The notes below the pieces were generated by a model. It searched no databases. It worked only from the letters and a program-made list of their open reading frames with translations, and was not told where the DNA came from. A DNA stretch of 64,000 nucleotides, taken from Lentihominibacter butyricus (GTDB lineage: Bacteria; Bacillota; Clostridia; Peptostreptococcales; Anaerovoracaceae). The stretch lies in assembly GCF_025567305.1 (NCBI RefSeq), contig NZ_JAOQJP010000010.1:62001-126000 (forward strand), written 5' to 3'. Both the position numbers and the translations under genes were made by a program. Positions 16,984 to 26,481 of this stretch are shown here, one piece after another (the first letter of the stretch is position 1; each line of letters opens with the position of its first letter).

Positions 16984-17039
16984 TACAATGTATAATGGAT
17001 GTATCAAGATCCAAGTTTAGTGACAGGTGAGGTTTTATT

Positions 17040-18473
17040 ATGGAAAAAAAGAGAAACCTCCTCAGCAAGGTACTGGGAAGAACAGACATAATAGCTATAG
17101 GGTTCGGCACGATGGTAGGCTGGAGCTGGGTGATGATGGGACCGATATGGGTGAACGAAGCGGGACTGGTCGGTGCGATAGCCGCATTCATCATAGGCGG
17201 TGCGATCATACTCACGATAGGGCTGACATATGGAGAGCTTACAGCTGCACTTCCTCTTGCAGGAGGAGAATTCGTATTCGCCTACAGGGCTATGGGAAAC
17301 CGGGCTGCGTGGATAGTAGGCTGGATCATGTCCATGGCGTATATAGGTGTGGCGGCCTGGGAGGGCATCGCGCTGGCAACGGCGATGAACTACATGTTCC
17401 CTCTTCCTCAGGTGGGCCTGTTGTGGGAGGTGGCAGGATATCAGGTACACATGTCATGGGCACTTGTAGGTATGCTGGGCGCAGTGATCATCACTCTCCT
17501 GAATTTTTTCGGAGTCAGGCCGGCTGTACTGTTCCAGGTGATGGCGACGGCGGCGATGATGATAATCGTTCTTTTCATATTTTTTGGCGGTGCAGTATTC
17601 GGGAGTGTTGACAATATCGGTGATATGTTCGGATCGTATGGAGGCTTTTCATATGTATTCCTGATGGTGCCGGCGATGCTGATAGGCTTTGACGTCATAC
17701 CGCAGTCTTCCGAGGAAATGAACATAGAGCCCAGGTATATAGGCAAGATGATACTGGTATGCATCATAGTGAGCATAATATGGTATATCTTGCTGATAAC
17801 AGGAGTTTCACTTGCGGCTCCTGTGGAGATCAGAGGTTCCGGAGTGATACCTATGGCTGATGTGGCTTCGTACATGTTCAACGGGGATATTTTTTCGGTG
17901 ATAATTATAGTCGGCGGTATCTTCGGCATACTCACGTCGTGGAACGGCTTTTTCATAGGAGCGACTAGGCTGCTGTTTTCCATGGGCAGAGCCGGGATGC
18001 TTCCTGCTGTGTTTGGCAGACTCCATAAAAAATACAGGACGCCTTATGTGGCGATCTTCCTAATTGGGGCAGTGTGTGTGACAGCTCCGCTTCTGGGAAT
18101 GAATGCACTGGTATGGTTCATGGACACCAGCACATTTTGTGCGCTGATTTCGTATATACTTGTGATAATATCGTTCATAATGCTTAAGAAAAACGAGCCG
18201 GAACTGCCGAGGCCATTCAACATAAAAGGAGGAGCAAAGACAGGCATATTCATTCTGGCGATAACTGCAGTCTATCTGGGACTTTACATAAATGCAAACG
18301 TCAATCTGTCCGGTGTGAGCCCGGAATTCGTGATAACTGCAGCATGGATGCTGCTCGGATTCGTGATGGTGAAGATGCTGAACAGAAGACGAAAGCCTGT
18401 GAGCAGAGAAGAACGGGAGCTTCTGATATTCGGTGAGAAATTCGCCAGAAAGGGAGTGCGAAATGAAAAATAA
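17040..18473 (+). CDS. APC-family amino acid permease
   Basis: The 477-residue protein has about twelve transmembrane segments. It begins with the APC signature DIIAIGFGTMVGWSWV (about residues 15-30), followed by the GGAIILTIGLTYGELTAALPLAGGE region. Substrate cannot be told from sequence; APC proteins carry amino acids or related amines. The ATG has gtgaggt ahead. Its last codons overlap the start of the sensor kinase gene, so permease, kinase and NtrC-type regulator form one operon. This suggests that a two-component sensor of the same compound controls uptake. Confidence 0.9.
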   Translation: MEKKRNLLSKVLGRTDIIAIGFGTMVGWSWVMMGPIWVNEAGLVGAIAAFIIGGAIILTIGLTYGELTAALPLAGGEFVFAYRAMGNRAAWIVGWIMSMAYIGVAAWEGIALATAMNYMFPLPQVGLLWEVAGYQVHMSWALVGMLGAVIITLLNFFGVRPAVLFQVMATAAMMIIVLFIFFGGAVFGSVDNIGDMFGSYGGFSYVFLMVPAMLIGFDVIPQSSEEMNIEPRYIGKMILVCIIVSIIWYILLITGVSLAAPVEIRGSGVIPMADVASYMFNGDIFSVIIIVGGIFGILTSWNGFFIGATRLLFSMGRAGMLPAVFGRLHKKYRTPYVAIFLIGAVCVTAPLLGMNALVWFMDTSTFCALISYILVIISFIMLKKNEPELPRPFNIKGGAKTGIFILAITAVYLGLYINANVNLSGVSPEFVITAAWMLLGFVMVKMLNRRRKPVSREERELLIFGEKFARKGVRNEK

Positions 18474-20412
18474 GATTCTGCAGCATACTTTCCTGATAAT
18501 CATAATACTGTGTATAGCTGCGATCTGCATATGGGGAGTCAAGAAGAACAGCATAAACATAAATGCTCAGGAGCATTCGAAAATAGAGCTGAACAAGCGT
18601 GAGCAGGCGTATATAAAAAGCCATGACGGTATATACATATATGTCGATGAAAACCTGCGGTATCTGATGGGCGACGGTGACGACGGATTCCTGCAGGAAT
18701 ACGTTAAAAATGTTTTCGGTGACGCGGGAACTGATGTGATCCTGACGACTGACGAGGGTTCTGCAGACTGCATGATGGTGGTCGTGACCGATGAGATCCA
18801 TGCTGATCGTGACATCAGCTACACTTCCGCGCTGTTTCAGCTGGAAGGCACTCTTTTCCTGCGCGACGGAGCAGAATGGTCAGAAGATCCTGACGGTGTA
18901 GCGATGAGCGGACGTACTAAAGAAGGCAAAGAAAAAATAAAATATGACGGTAAGAAAATAGATTTCAGCTATGAAGATACCGCTGAAGAAACTGTTGCAG
19001 CTGCAAGAGAGAAGGAAGCGGATTTCATACTTGGAGATCTCAGCGCTATAAAAGACGCACTGGGCGGTGACAATGACTACAGTGCGCTTGACCACGCGAT
19101 ATATACGGAAAATGTCTGCATCATCACCGATGAGGGGGACACAGCGGCCTACGGCATACTTGACAAGTGCGTGAATGCAGCGGACAGACATGTCATTTCC
19201 TACAGAGCGAGCCAGCGCTGGCTTGACGGAAACGGGCCTGTCTACATGAAAAACAGGAATGAAGATATCTATCTGCTGATACTGGTGATATTCACTGCAG
19301 TGCTCGTCGTCTTCTTTATCTATTATCATGCTGACAAGAATCTGTACGATGAGCTGAATCTGAGGATGCAGAAGCTGACAGAAAGCAAAAATGAGCTCAA
19401 GACTACATTCAACGGAGTCAACTACTATATGGCGGAGCTCGATCTTGAAGGCGGAATACAGGATATAAACCGGGCGTTTTACAATGCGATACAGGCTGAT
19501 ATCGTAGGCAGGAAGATCTGGAGTGTACTCGATCTCGACGGTGAGAACAGGCAGAAGCTCGAGGATGCTGTAGAGGCGGCTGTAAACGGGCAAAATCATA
19601 AAAAGATCGATATCAGCATGCGGCGCAAAGTGCTGGATATCGATATCTTCCCTATAGAGAGCGCATCGGGTTCGGTGGACAAGCTGCTGTTCATGGGCGA
19701 GGATGTGACCAACAAGGTGATGGCGGAAAGGCAGCTGCTGCAGGACAATAAGATGATAGCGGTGGGTCAGCTGGCGGCCGGCGTCGCGCATGAGATAAGG
19801 AATCCTCTGGGTATAATAAGGAATTACTGCTATGTGCTCAAGAACATGAATGACAATGCAGAGGTAAAGGACAAGGCGATAGAGCATATAGAAAAGGCGG
19901 TCGACAATTCAGGCGCGATAATCAACAACCTGCTGAACTTTTCAAGAGCGTCATCAAAAGAAGGTGAGACTATCGATATCGAGGAGCATATCAGATCACT
20001 GACGTCGCTCAACCGCAACATCCTGAAAAAGAAAAATATCAATCTGGATATAATATGCAGTGAGTCCGTAAGAACGTTCATACAGGTGGAGTCTCTGGAT
20101 ATGATCCTGATAAATCTGATACAGAATGCCACGGATGCGATGAAAGAAAATGGCAATCTGACGATAAAAGTGTTAAAATATGATGAGACATTCGAGATAG
20201 ATGTACAGGACACAGGGACCGGTATAGAGGAGGATATCCTGCAGGAGATATTCAATCCGTTCTTCACGACAAAGGGAAACAACAAAGGAAACGGACTGGG
20301 ACTTTATATCGTATATAATGAGACCGACAAGCTCAACGGGAAGATCGAGGTCCAGAGCAGGGTCGGCGAGGGTTCTGTATTCAGGCTTAATCTGCCTCTC
20401 AGGGACAGTTAA
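18463..20412 (+). CDS. Membrane-bound sensor histidine kinase
   Basis: The 649-residue protein has a first transmembrane helix (about residues 7-26) and an extracytoplasmic sensor region of about 240 residues. That region has a solute-binding-protein-like pattern. A second helix follows (about 270-292), then a PAS domain, and a kinase core with the H-box HEIRNPLGIIRNY, an N-box NLIQNATDAM and the G-boxes DTGTGIEEDI and GNGLGLYIV. I chose the ATG at 18463 (gggagtg ahead), which overlaps the permease stop by 11 bases. The next gene encodes its likely partner, an NtrC-type response regulator. The ligand is unknown. Confidence 0.92.
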   Translation: MKNKILQHTFLIIIILCIAAICIWGVKKNSININAQEHSKIELNKREQAYIKSHDGIYIYVDENLRYLMGDGDDGFLQEYVKNVFGDAGTDVILTTDEGSADCMMVVVTDEIHADRDISYTSALFQLEGTLFLRDGAEWSEDPDGVAMSGRTKEGKEKIKYDGKKIDFSYEDTAEETVAAAREKEADFILGDLSAIKDALGGDNDYSALDHAIYTENVCIITDEGDTAAYGILDKCVNAADRHVISYRASQRWLDGNGPVYMKNRNEDIYLLILVIFTAVLVVFFIYYHADKNLYDELNLRMQKLTESKNELKTTFNGVNYYMAELDLEGGIQDINRAFYNAIQADIVGRKIWSVLDLDGENRQKLEDAVEAAVNGQNHKKIDISMRRKVLDIDIFPIESASGSVDKLLFMGEDVTNKVMAERQLLQDNKMIAVGQLAAGVAHEIRNPLGIIRNYCYVLKNMNDNAEVKDKAIEHIEKAVDNSGAIINNLLNFSRASSKEGETIDIEEHIRSLTSLNRNILKKKNINLDIICSESVRTFIQVESLDMILINLIQNATDAMKENGNLTIKVLKYDETFEIDVQDTGTGIEEDILQEIFNPFFTTKGNNKGNGLGLYIVYNETDKLNGKIEVQSRVGEGSVFRLNLPLRDS

Positions 20413-20438
20413 GGAAAAGTTAAGGGATGGAGGTCGCA

Positions 20439-21809
20439 ATGGTCAAGGAGAATTTGAGAATACTTGTAGTGGATGATGAAAAGGATTACTGTGAGGTCCT
20501 GAAGATGATCCTGGAAAACAACGGGTATGTAGTGGAGACGTGCTTCAACGGGAAAGAGGCACTCGACATACTCGAAGAGCGCAGTTTCGACGTCGTGGTA
20601 TCGGATCTGAGCATGCCGGTGATGGACGGCTTCGAGCTTCTGAAAAACATCAAGGAGCGCGAATACGATACAGAGGTGCTGATACTGACTGCATTCGGCA
20701 CTATAGAAAAGGCAGTCGAGACGATGAAAAACGGCGCATATTCGTACGTCACGAAGGGAAGCGATCCTGAGGAGCTTCTGATCGAAGTGCGAAAGATAAG
20801 GGATATGCGGGCTGCGGCGATGAAAAACCGCGTGCTCGAAGAACAGGTCAGAGGCGGATATATGCTGCAGAGCCAGAATCCTCAGTACAGACAGATGCTG
20901 ATGATGGCAGAGAGAGCTGCGGCAAGCGAAGCGAACATACTGATACTCGGCGAGTCCGGCGCGGGAAAGGAAGTGCTGGCCACCTTCATACATGAAAAGA
21001 GCAACAGGAAAAATGCCAGCCTGCTGGATCTCAACTGTCAGGCGCTGTCCGATTCGATACTGGAATCCGAGCTCTTCGGACATGAAAAGGGTGCGTTTAC
21101 GGGAGCGAACCAGAGGCGGATCGGACTGTTCGAGGCGGCTCACGGCGGGACGCTGTTTCTCGATGAGATCGGCGGAGTGTCGATGAACCTGCAGGCAAAG
21201 CTGCTCAAAGCCATAGAGAACAAGATGATCTACAGGATGGGGAGCAATACGCCGATAACTGTCGATTTCAGGCTGATAACGGCAACGAACAGGAACCTCA
21301 AGGAGGACATGGACAAGGAGCTGTTCAGAGGAGACCTGTTCTACAGGATCAGTACTATAGTGCTGGAGATACCGCCGCTCAGAGAAAGGCCGGAGGACAT
21401 ACCGCTCTTCATAGACTACTTCATGGAGAAGTACGCCAGGGAGATGAAAAAGACGAACATAGAGATGAGCGACAAGGTGAGAAATCTGCTCGTAAACTAC
21501 GATTACCCGGGCAATGTCAGAGAGCTCAAGAACATAGTGGAAAGGTGCATGGTGCTGTCGGAGCACGGGGAGGTGCGCGAGGAGTATCTGCCGTCGGATA
21601 TGCTTTCGGAAAGGCCTGTCAGGACTGCCACGAACATTTTCGAGACGGACTACACGGAATCACTCAAGGAGTACAGGAGCAAGGCCGAGAAGATCTATAT
21701 AGAGGAGCTGCTGTCTAGGTATCCTAACGATCTGAACAAGGTCGCAGAGATCCTCTCGATATCCAGAAGACAGCTTTTCAACAAGCTGGTGGAATTCGGG
21801 CTCAAATAG
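20439..21809 (+). CDS. NtrC/AtoC-type sigma-54 response regulator
   Basis: The 456-residue protein has a receiver domain (VVDDEKDYCE, phospho-acceptor Asp in VVVSDLSMP, conserved Lys in VTKGSD). An AAA+ central domain follows with Walker A GESGAGKE, the sigma-54 contact loop EKGAFTGAN and Walker B LFLDEIGG. A Fis-type helix-turn-helix is at the C-terminus (NKVAEILSISRRQLFNKL). The ATG at 20439 is preferred because GGAGG lies five bases before it. An ATG at 20427 overlaps that site. It should activate -24/-12 promoters, and the candidate at 16481 upstream of its own operon is the obvious target. Confidence 0.94.
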   Translation: MVKENLRILVVDDEKDYCEVLKMILENNGYVVETCFNGKEALDILEERSFDVVVSDLSMPVMDGFELLKNIKEREYDTEVLILTAFGTIEKAVETMKNGAYSYVTKGSDPEELLIEVRKIRDMRAAAMKNRVLEEQVRGGYMLQSQNPQYRQMLMMAERAAASEANILILGESGAGKEVLATFIHEKSNRKNASLLDLNCQALSDSILESELFGHEKGAFTGANQRRIGLFEAAHGGTLFLDEIGGVSMNLQAKLLKAIENKMIYRMGSNTPITVDFRLITATNRNLKEDMDKELFRGDLFYRISTIVLEIPPLRERPEDIPLFIDYFMEKYAREMKKTNIEMSDKVRNLLVNYDYPGNVRELKNIVERCMVLSEHGEVREEYLPSDMLSERPVRTATNIFETDYTESLKEYRSKAEKIYIEELLSRYPNDLNKVAEILSISRRQLFNKLVEFGLK

Positions 21810-22050
21810 ACGGGTGACGGGCATACGTCATCCGCAGCGCGCACAGCGTGCCGCACGCGTCAGACGATCCGTGCATGCCGGAAAACAGACAGCTGCAGCT
21901 TTACAAAAAAGAAAAAAGCGGCTTTGCCGCATAAAAAAATCAGAAAAAACCACAGAGCCGGAGCATGATGAAGGTTCTGTTTTTTGTGTCCGCGATGAAG
22001 TGTATAAACAGGGGAAAAATGACAATAATACATTTGAGGTGAAGTGTATT

Positions 22051-22473
22051 ATGTTTAGAGATACGAGAAAAAAAGCGCTTCGAAACAGGATAATCTATTG
22101 CGCGATAGGGATACTTATCATGGCTTTCGGAGTATGGCTCAATTATCAGAGCGACAGCAGCGACAGTGCGGATGAAGCGGCGGTGAAGACTGCGGAGATC
22201 AAGAAGGCGGACGAAAGCGGCAGCGATAAAAAGGACAGCGCTTCGAAGCAGCAGACAGGCACGAAGGAGGAGCCGAAGACATATCTAATAAAAGAAGTTG
22301 ACGGAGTGGTCAAAGTTTTTGTATGTGATGAAGACGGCAGGAAGGAGCTGTATCTGATCACGTCGATACCGTTCGATCTGCTTTCGGAAAGCGATCAGCA
22401 GCTTTTTGTCGACGGGGTCACGATGGAGACGGAGGAAGATCTCGGGGAATTCCTGCAGAACTTTGACAGTTAG
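22051..22473 (+). CDS. BofC-like membrane protein preceding SpoIVB
   Basis: The 140-residue product has one N-terminal transmembrane helix (about residues 13-30) and a charged Ser/Asp/Lys linker. A C-terminal domain of about 60 residues begins YLIKEVDGVVKVFVCDEDG and ends EDLGEFLQNFD. This domain resembles the BofC C-terminal domain, which in Bacillus restrains SpoIVB signalling to the sigma-K checkpoint. I chose the ATG at 22051 with gaggtg ahead; an upstream in-frame extension looks noncoding. It ends 11 bases before spoIVB, an apt context. The domain call is by pattern and moderate. Confidence 0.65.
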   Translation: MFRDTRKKALRNRIIYCAIGILIMAFGVWLNYQSDSSDSADEAAVKTAEIKKADESGSDKKDSASKQQTGTKEEPKTYLIKEVDGVVKVFVCDEDGRKELYLITSIPFDLLSESDQQLFVDGVTMETEEDLGEFLQNFDS

Positions 22474-22483
22474 GGGGCTTTTG

Positions 22484-23551
22484 ATGAAACAGTTTGCCAG
22501 AAAGGGTGCGCTCGTGCTGGGCGGACTTCTTCTTTCGATCATCCTGATAGGACAGATCTTCCCGGGAGAGGACAGCACGGCGGCGGCTCCGGTGGTCGCT
22601 GAAAAGGTGCTCGTCCCGGGAGGACAGTCTGTGGGCGTCAAAATGGACGTCAGAGGTGTGCTTATAGTCGGTCTTGAGGAAATCGAGGGCGAGGACGGAA
22701 CGAAGATGAATCCGGGGCTTCTGAGCGGACTGCAGATAGGTGATATCATCATGACGGTGAACGGGACCGAGGTGTATCGCGCGGACGAGGTCCAGGAGCT
22801 GATAAACGAGGCGAAGGGCACTGTCAGGCTCAGGATAAAGAGAAATGAGGAGACTTTGAGCGTCGACATAGATCCGGTGAAATCGAAAAAAGACGGCGTC
22901 TACAGGCTGGGTATATGGGTGAAGGACAAAACGGCAGGCATAGGCACGCTTACGTATTACGATCCTGCCGATTCTTCTTTCGGCGCTCTGGGGCACGGGA
23001 TCGCCGACCCTGAAACGGGTGCTGTGCTTTCTGTCGAAACCGGCCAGCTGCTACAGTCTCAGGTGCAGGAGGTGCGGGAAGGAAAGAGCGGAGAGCCCGG
23101 GGAGATAAAGGGCATATTCTATCATTCCGACGATCCGCTGGGAAGTCTTGTAAAGAACAGCAGCTACGGTGTGTTCGGCACTGCGTATCATCCGATAGAA
23201 AACCCGATATACACGCAGCCTGTCGCGGTGGGAACGAAGGAGCAGGCTGAACTCGGGAAGGCGTATATCCTGTCTACTCTTTCGAACAATGAGATAAAGC
23301 GTTTTGAGATAGAGATCGAAAAGATCGAAAAGCAGGATACTCCGTCGGATAAGAGCATGGTGATAAGAGTGACCGACAGGGAGCTTCTCGAGGAGACCGG
23401 GGGCATAGTCCAGGGAATGAGCGGCAGTCCGATAATACAAAACGACAGGATAATCGGAGCTGTTACGCATGTTTTCGTGAATGATCCGCAGCGAGGTTAC
23501 GGGATATTTATCGAGTGGATGCTGAATGAGTCAGCTTTTGTCGAAAAGTAA
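22484..23551 (+). CDS. spoIVB: Stage IV sporulation protein B (S55 serine peptidase)
   Basis: SpoIVB is secreted from the forespore into the intermembrane space and triggers sigma-K activation. The 355-residue protein has an N-terminal membrane anchor (about residues 8-24). A PDZ domain follows (about 55-130, around GLQIGDIIMTVNG). The S55 peptidase domain carries the catalytic residues in recognisable motifs: His in LGHGI, Ser in QGMSGSPII and Asp in HVFVNDP. The ATG at 22484 has agggggc ahead. It lies behind a bofC-like gene and is followed by spo0A, a common clostridial order. Confidence 0.95.
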   Translation: MKQFARKGALVLGGLLLSIILIGQIFPGEDSTAAAPVVAEKVLVPGGQSVGVKMDVRGVLIVGLEEIEGEDGTKMNPGLLSGLQIGDIIMTVNGTEVYRADEVQELINEAKGTVRLRIKRNEETLSVDIDPVKSKKDGVYRLGIWVKDKTAGIGTLTYYDPADSSFGALGHGIADPETGAVLSVETGQLLQSQVQEVREGKSGEPGEIKGIFYHSDDPLGSLVKNSSYGVFGTAYHPIENPIYTQPVAVGTKEQAELGKAYILSTLSNNEIKRFEIEIEKIEKQDTPSDKSMVIRVTDRELLEETGGIVQGMSGSPIIQNDRIIGAVTHVFVNDPQRGYGIFIEWMLNESAFVEK

Positions 23552-23666
23552 AGCAAATTGTATTCATGATACCGTTGATAATTTACATGGTTTGTCTGAA
23601 AATGGAAATATAGCAGTGAATAAGTGAAGTACAGCTGCAAGCAGTAACAACCAGGAGGATATGAAA

Positions 23667-24464
23667 ATGAAAAGAATTAAAATCGGTATCGCTGACGACA
23701 ACAGGGAGTTTTGTGAGATCCTTACGGATTACTTCAGGGACAAGGAAGATATTGATTTGGCTTTCGTTTCTCATGATGGTATAAAAACAGTAGAAAATAT
23801 CAAAATACATCAGCCGGAGATCCTTATACTCGATATGGTCATGCCCCATCTTGACGGACTGGGCGTTTTGGAAACGATCAACAACCTTGAACTTGAAAAA
23901 TACCCGAGAACTATCGTTTTATCCGCAGTGGGACAGGAGCCTATAACGCAGAAGGCCATTGGCCTCGGAGCAGAATACTACATAGTTAAGCCGTTCAATC
24001 TCGACATACTCATGAAGAGGATAAATCAGCTGTCGGGAGTCGAGGACAAGGGCGAGAGCAAGATGCAGTATGCGCGTGCGATACTCACGGGACAGAAGGA
24101 TGAGGAAAACAGGAATCTTGAAATAGACATAACGAATATAATACATGAGATAGGCGTTCCTGCGCATATAAAGGGATATCATTATCTGAGAGACGCTATA
24201 ATAATGGTCGTGGAGGATATAGACCTGCTGGGAGCAGTGACAAAAGAGCTTTATCCTGCCATCGCGAAAGCAAACAACACGACTCCGAGCAGAGTCGAGA
24301 GAGCTATCCGACATGCCATCGAAGTCGCATGGAACAGAGGAAAGCTTGAAACGATAGACGCCCTGTTCGGCTACACGGTACAGAACGACAAGGGCAAGCC
24401 GACCAATTCGGAATTCATCGCGATCATAGCTGACAAGCTCAGGATAGAAAGACGTGCCAGCTGA
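23667..24464 (+). CDS. spo0A: Sporulation master regulator Spo0A
   Basis: Spo0A is the response regulator that commits clostridia to sporulation. The roughly 265-residue protein has a receiver domain (ADDNREFCE, phospho-acceptor in LILDMVMPHLDG, Lys in YIVKPF). The effector domain has the invariant DNA-recognition region around TPSRVERAIRHAIEVAW. Two in-frame ATGs exist at 23661 and 23667. The second stands 8 bases behind AGGAGG and is the better start. The 115-base gap after spoIVB should hold the regulated promoter, but I could not identify sigma-H or 0A boxes with confidence. Confidence 0.97.
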   Translation: MKRIKIGIADDNREFCEILTDYFRDKEDIDLAFVSHDGIKTVENIKIHQPEILILDMVMPHLDGLGVLETINNLELEKYPRTIVLSAVGQEPITQKAIGLGAEYYIVKPFNLDILMKRINQLSGVEDKGESKMQYARAILTGQKDEENRNLEIDITNIIHEIGVPAHIKGYHYLRDAIIMVVEDIDLLGAVTKELYPAIAKANNTTPSRVERAIRHAIEVAWNRGKLETIDALFGYTVQNDKGKPTNSEFIAIIADKLRIERRAS

Positions 24465-24488
24465 CATCAGTCAGCCGGCATGCTTTTT
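24453..24488. terminator. Shared hairpin overlapping the spo0A and brnQ stop codons
   Basis: A 13-bp stem with two G-U pairs (24453-24465 with 24470-24482) and an ATCA loop is followed by CTTTTT on the plus strand. It contains the stop codons of both convergent genes, so it can serve as terminator in both directions. Confidence 0.7.
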
Positions 24489-25762
24489 CTGTCGAAAACC
24501 AGCCGCTTCAGGAGCACGCCTGCGATGCCGGCTGCAGCGGCAAAGCACATCCAGCCCAGGCCGAACGAGCTGAGCGGCATCTCAGATATGAAACCGAGAT
24601 TTATGATGCCGCTGCTGTGCAGTATTTCCAGAAGGCTTCCTCCCATAGCGCCGAACACTGCGAATTTCACAGTGAAGTCAGATACCCATCTGTCGAACAT
24701 GGCGAGGATTATCAGCGTCAGAGCTCCCGGATATATGAGGCTGAGCACAGGAGCTGCCAGCATGACGATCTTGTCTATACCGAAGTTGGCGATGACTGCA
24801 CTGAAGACGCATATGACGATGACGAGCAGCTTATAGCTCAGCTTTCTGCCTGAAAGCGTGCAGAAGTAGTCAGCGCTCGCACTGACGAGTGCGACAGCGG
24901 TGGTCAGGCAGGCAAGCGTCACGATGATGCCGAGAAGTATCACTCCCGTGCGGCCCATCAGTGCTTCCGTGATATTCAGTATCAGTTCCGAACGGTTGAT
25001 CCTGAGATTGTAGATATCAGAGACGGTTGCGCCGAGGTACGTCAGACCGCCGTAAACTATCAGGAGCAGCAGCGCCGCTATGATGCCGGCGTTGCGGACC
25101 ATCCTGGATTTTATACGGCTCTCGGTGTAGCCTTTTTCGGTAACCGTCTTCACTATTATGATCCCGAAGATCATCGCAGCGAGCACGTCCATGGTCTGGT
25201 AACCTGCGTTTATGCCTGATACTATCACGTTGTCCATCATAGACTCTGCCGATATCTCACCTGCAGGATTTACGACTCCGTAGATTATCAGTATGAGAAG
25301 TCCTGCAAACAGCGCCGGCGTCAGGAATTTGCCGAGTATATCGACTACTGCGGACTCACGCAGCGTGAGTACCAGCACTATGAGAAAAAATACAGATGTC
25401 GATACGGCTGCCGGTATACTGCCGGAGAGCGGCTGGGCGAACATCTCATGCACGGTCGCACCTGTACGCGGAAGCGCTATGCACGGCCCGATGCACAGTA
25501 TGATCGCAGAGACCATTATCTTTCCAGGAACTGTCCCTATCTTTCCGGTCAGCCTTGATATCTCACCTTCATTTCGGAGAAGAGCGAATATCGCGATCAG
25601 CGACAGCCCGATATCAGCCATGTAGTAACATATGAATCCCGGCACCCATTCAGGGCCGGCGCCCATTCCAAGATAAGGCGGGAATATGATGTTTCCTGCG
25701 CCGAAAAACATTGAAAAAAGAGCAAGTCCTATAATTATCATGTTTTTAAAGTCGCGTTTCAT
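24467..25762 (-). CDS. brnQ: Branched-chain amino acid transporter BrnQ
   Basis: BrnQ proteins are cation-coupled importers of leucine, isoleucine and valine in the LIVCS family. The 431-residue protein has about twelve hydrophobic segments. The family signature FSMFFGAGNIIFPPYLG lies near the N-terminus (about residues 15-31), and the GPCIALPRTGATVHEM stretch follows later. The start is the MKRDFKN methionine at 25762, with a well-placed agga site in the minus direction. An upstream Met lacks one. It converges tightly on spo0A. Branched-chain amino acid use would fit a Stickland-type fermenter, but this is inference. Confidence 0.93.
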   Translation of the reverse strand: MKRDFKNMIIIGLALFSMFFGAGNIIFPPYLGMGAGPEWVPGFICYYMADIGLSLIAIFALLRNEGEISRLTGKIGTVPGKIMVSAIILCIGPCIALPRTGATVHEMFAQPLSGSIPAAVSTSVFFLIVLVLTLRESAVVDILGKFLTPALFAGLLILIIYGVVNPAGEISAESMMDNVIVSGINAGYQTMDVLAAMIFGIIIVKTVTEKGYTESRIKSRMVRNAGIIAALLLLIVYGGLTYLGATVSDIYNLRINRSELILNITEALMGRTGVILLGIIVTLACLTTAVALVSASADYFCTLSGRKLSYKLLVIVICVFSAVIANFGIDKIVMLAAPVLSLIYPGALTLIILAMFDRWVSDFTVKFAVFGAMGGSLLEILHSSGIINLGFISEMPLSSFGLGWMCFAAAAGIAGVLLKRLVFDRKSMPAD

Positions 25763-25830
25763 TTTTTCAGTCCTTTCGATATGCACACGTAAGCATTATG
25801 CTATCATATAAACGGGGGAAAAGCAACCGC

Positions 25831-25892
25831 CCGGCGAACGTCCGGCATCATTCGGCTGTCCGGCATCATTCGGCGTACATCCGGCGAACGTC
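25831..25892. repeat. Nested short direct repeats in the brnQ/thioesterase intergenic region
   Basis: A 17-base unit (GTCCGGCATCATTCGGC) occurs at 25839-25855 and 25858-25874. It is flanked on both sides by CCGGCGAACGTC (25831-25842 and 25881-25892). The copies are nearly back to back. The function is unknown; slippage-generated repeats or an operator array are possible. Confidence 0.5.
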
Positions 25893-25988
25893 TTTATTTT
25901 GACATTTCTTTGTGATAATATTATTTACGGAAAAACAGCGGTGCATCCGCAGAGGATGCATCGGTCAGGACAGGAGAAACACAGTTAT

Positions 25989-26411
25989 ATGAAGCGGTAT
26001 ATTTCATTACATATGATAAGGATGGAGCACCTGAACCATCATGCGAATCTCTATGCCGGCAGAGGCATCGAGTGGATGGTGGAGTCGGCGTTCATGGCAG
26101 CGTGCCTGACGCACGGCGACAAGAACGGGCTGCTCTACAAGAACATGCACAGATTTGATTTCAGCAGGTCGGTCGAACCGGGAGACATAGTGAGATACGA
26201 AAGCACGGTAGTGCGTGCAGGCAGGACGAGCCTGACGGTCCATGTGGATCTGAAAAACGAACAGACCGGAGATCTTTATGCGGAGGGCTATGCGACATTC
26301 GTGACGATCGATCCGGAGACAAAGGCGCCGAAGCCTCACGGCATCGCGCTGGATGAAACGGATGATGAAGAGGAGATGTCATGGCGAAAGGAAGCGGATG
26401 CTTTCTTTTAA
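25989..26411 (+). CDS. Hotdog-fold acyl-CoA thioesterase-like protein
   Basis: The 140-residue product has the acyl-CoA thioesterase/hotdog pattern. The segment MEHLNHHANLYAGRGIEW carries the catalytic-type Asn and Gly residues, followed by a long helix and VRYESTVVRAGRTSLTV. Relatives of the YciA/BACH type hydrolyse CoA esters of short or medium chains. I prefer the ATG at 25989, with aggag about 12 bases ahead, over an upstream extension. The next gene is a 2-hydroxyacid dehydrogenase 70 bases on, and an acetyltransferase gene follows. The real substrate is unknown. Confidence 0.75.
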   Translation: MKRYISLHMIRMEHLNHHANLYAGRGIEWMVESAFMAACLTHGDKNGLLYKNMHRFDFSRSVEPGDIVRYESTVVRAGRTSLTVHVDLKNEQTGDLYAEGYATFVTIDPETKAPKPHGIALDETDDEEEMSWRKEADAFF

Positions 26412-26481
26412 GCGTGGATCCTGGCTTGGATCTGAGCATGAAGCACATGAAGCGGTGTGAGAAAGAGACAGAACGGAGAAG

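Noticed and set aside
16793..17215. A 140-codon minus-strand frame across the permease start
   Set aside because: It overlaps the N-terminus of a clear transporter gene and the terminator at 16951, and shows no protein pattern.
23552..23660. Spo0A box or sigma-H promoter upstream of spo0A
   Set aside because: TGTCTGAA and GTGAATAAG are suggestive, but spacing to any partner element is wrong, so I do not annotate them.
25831..25892. CRISPR array
   Set aside because: Only two copies of each unit, no unique spacers of constant length and no cas genes.
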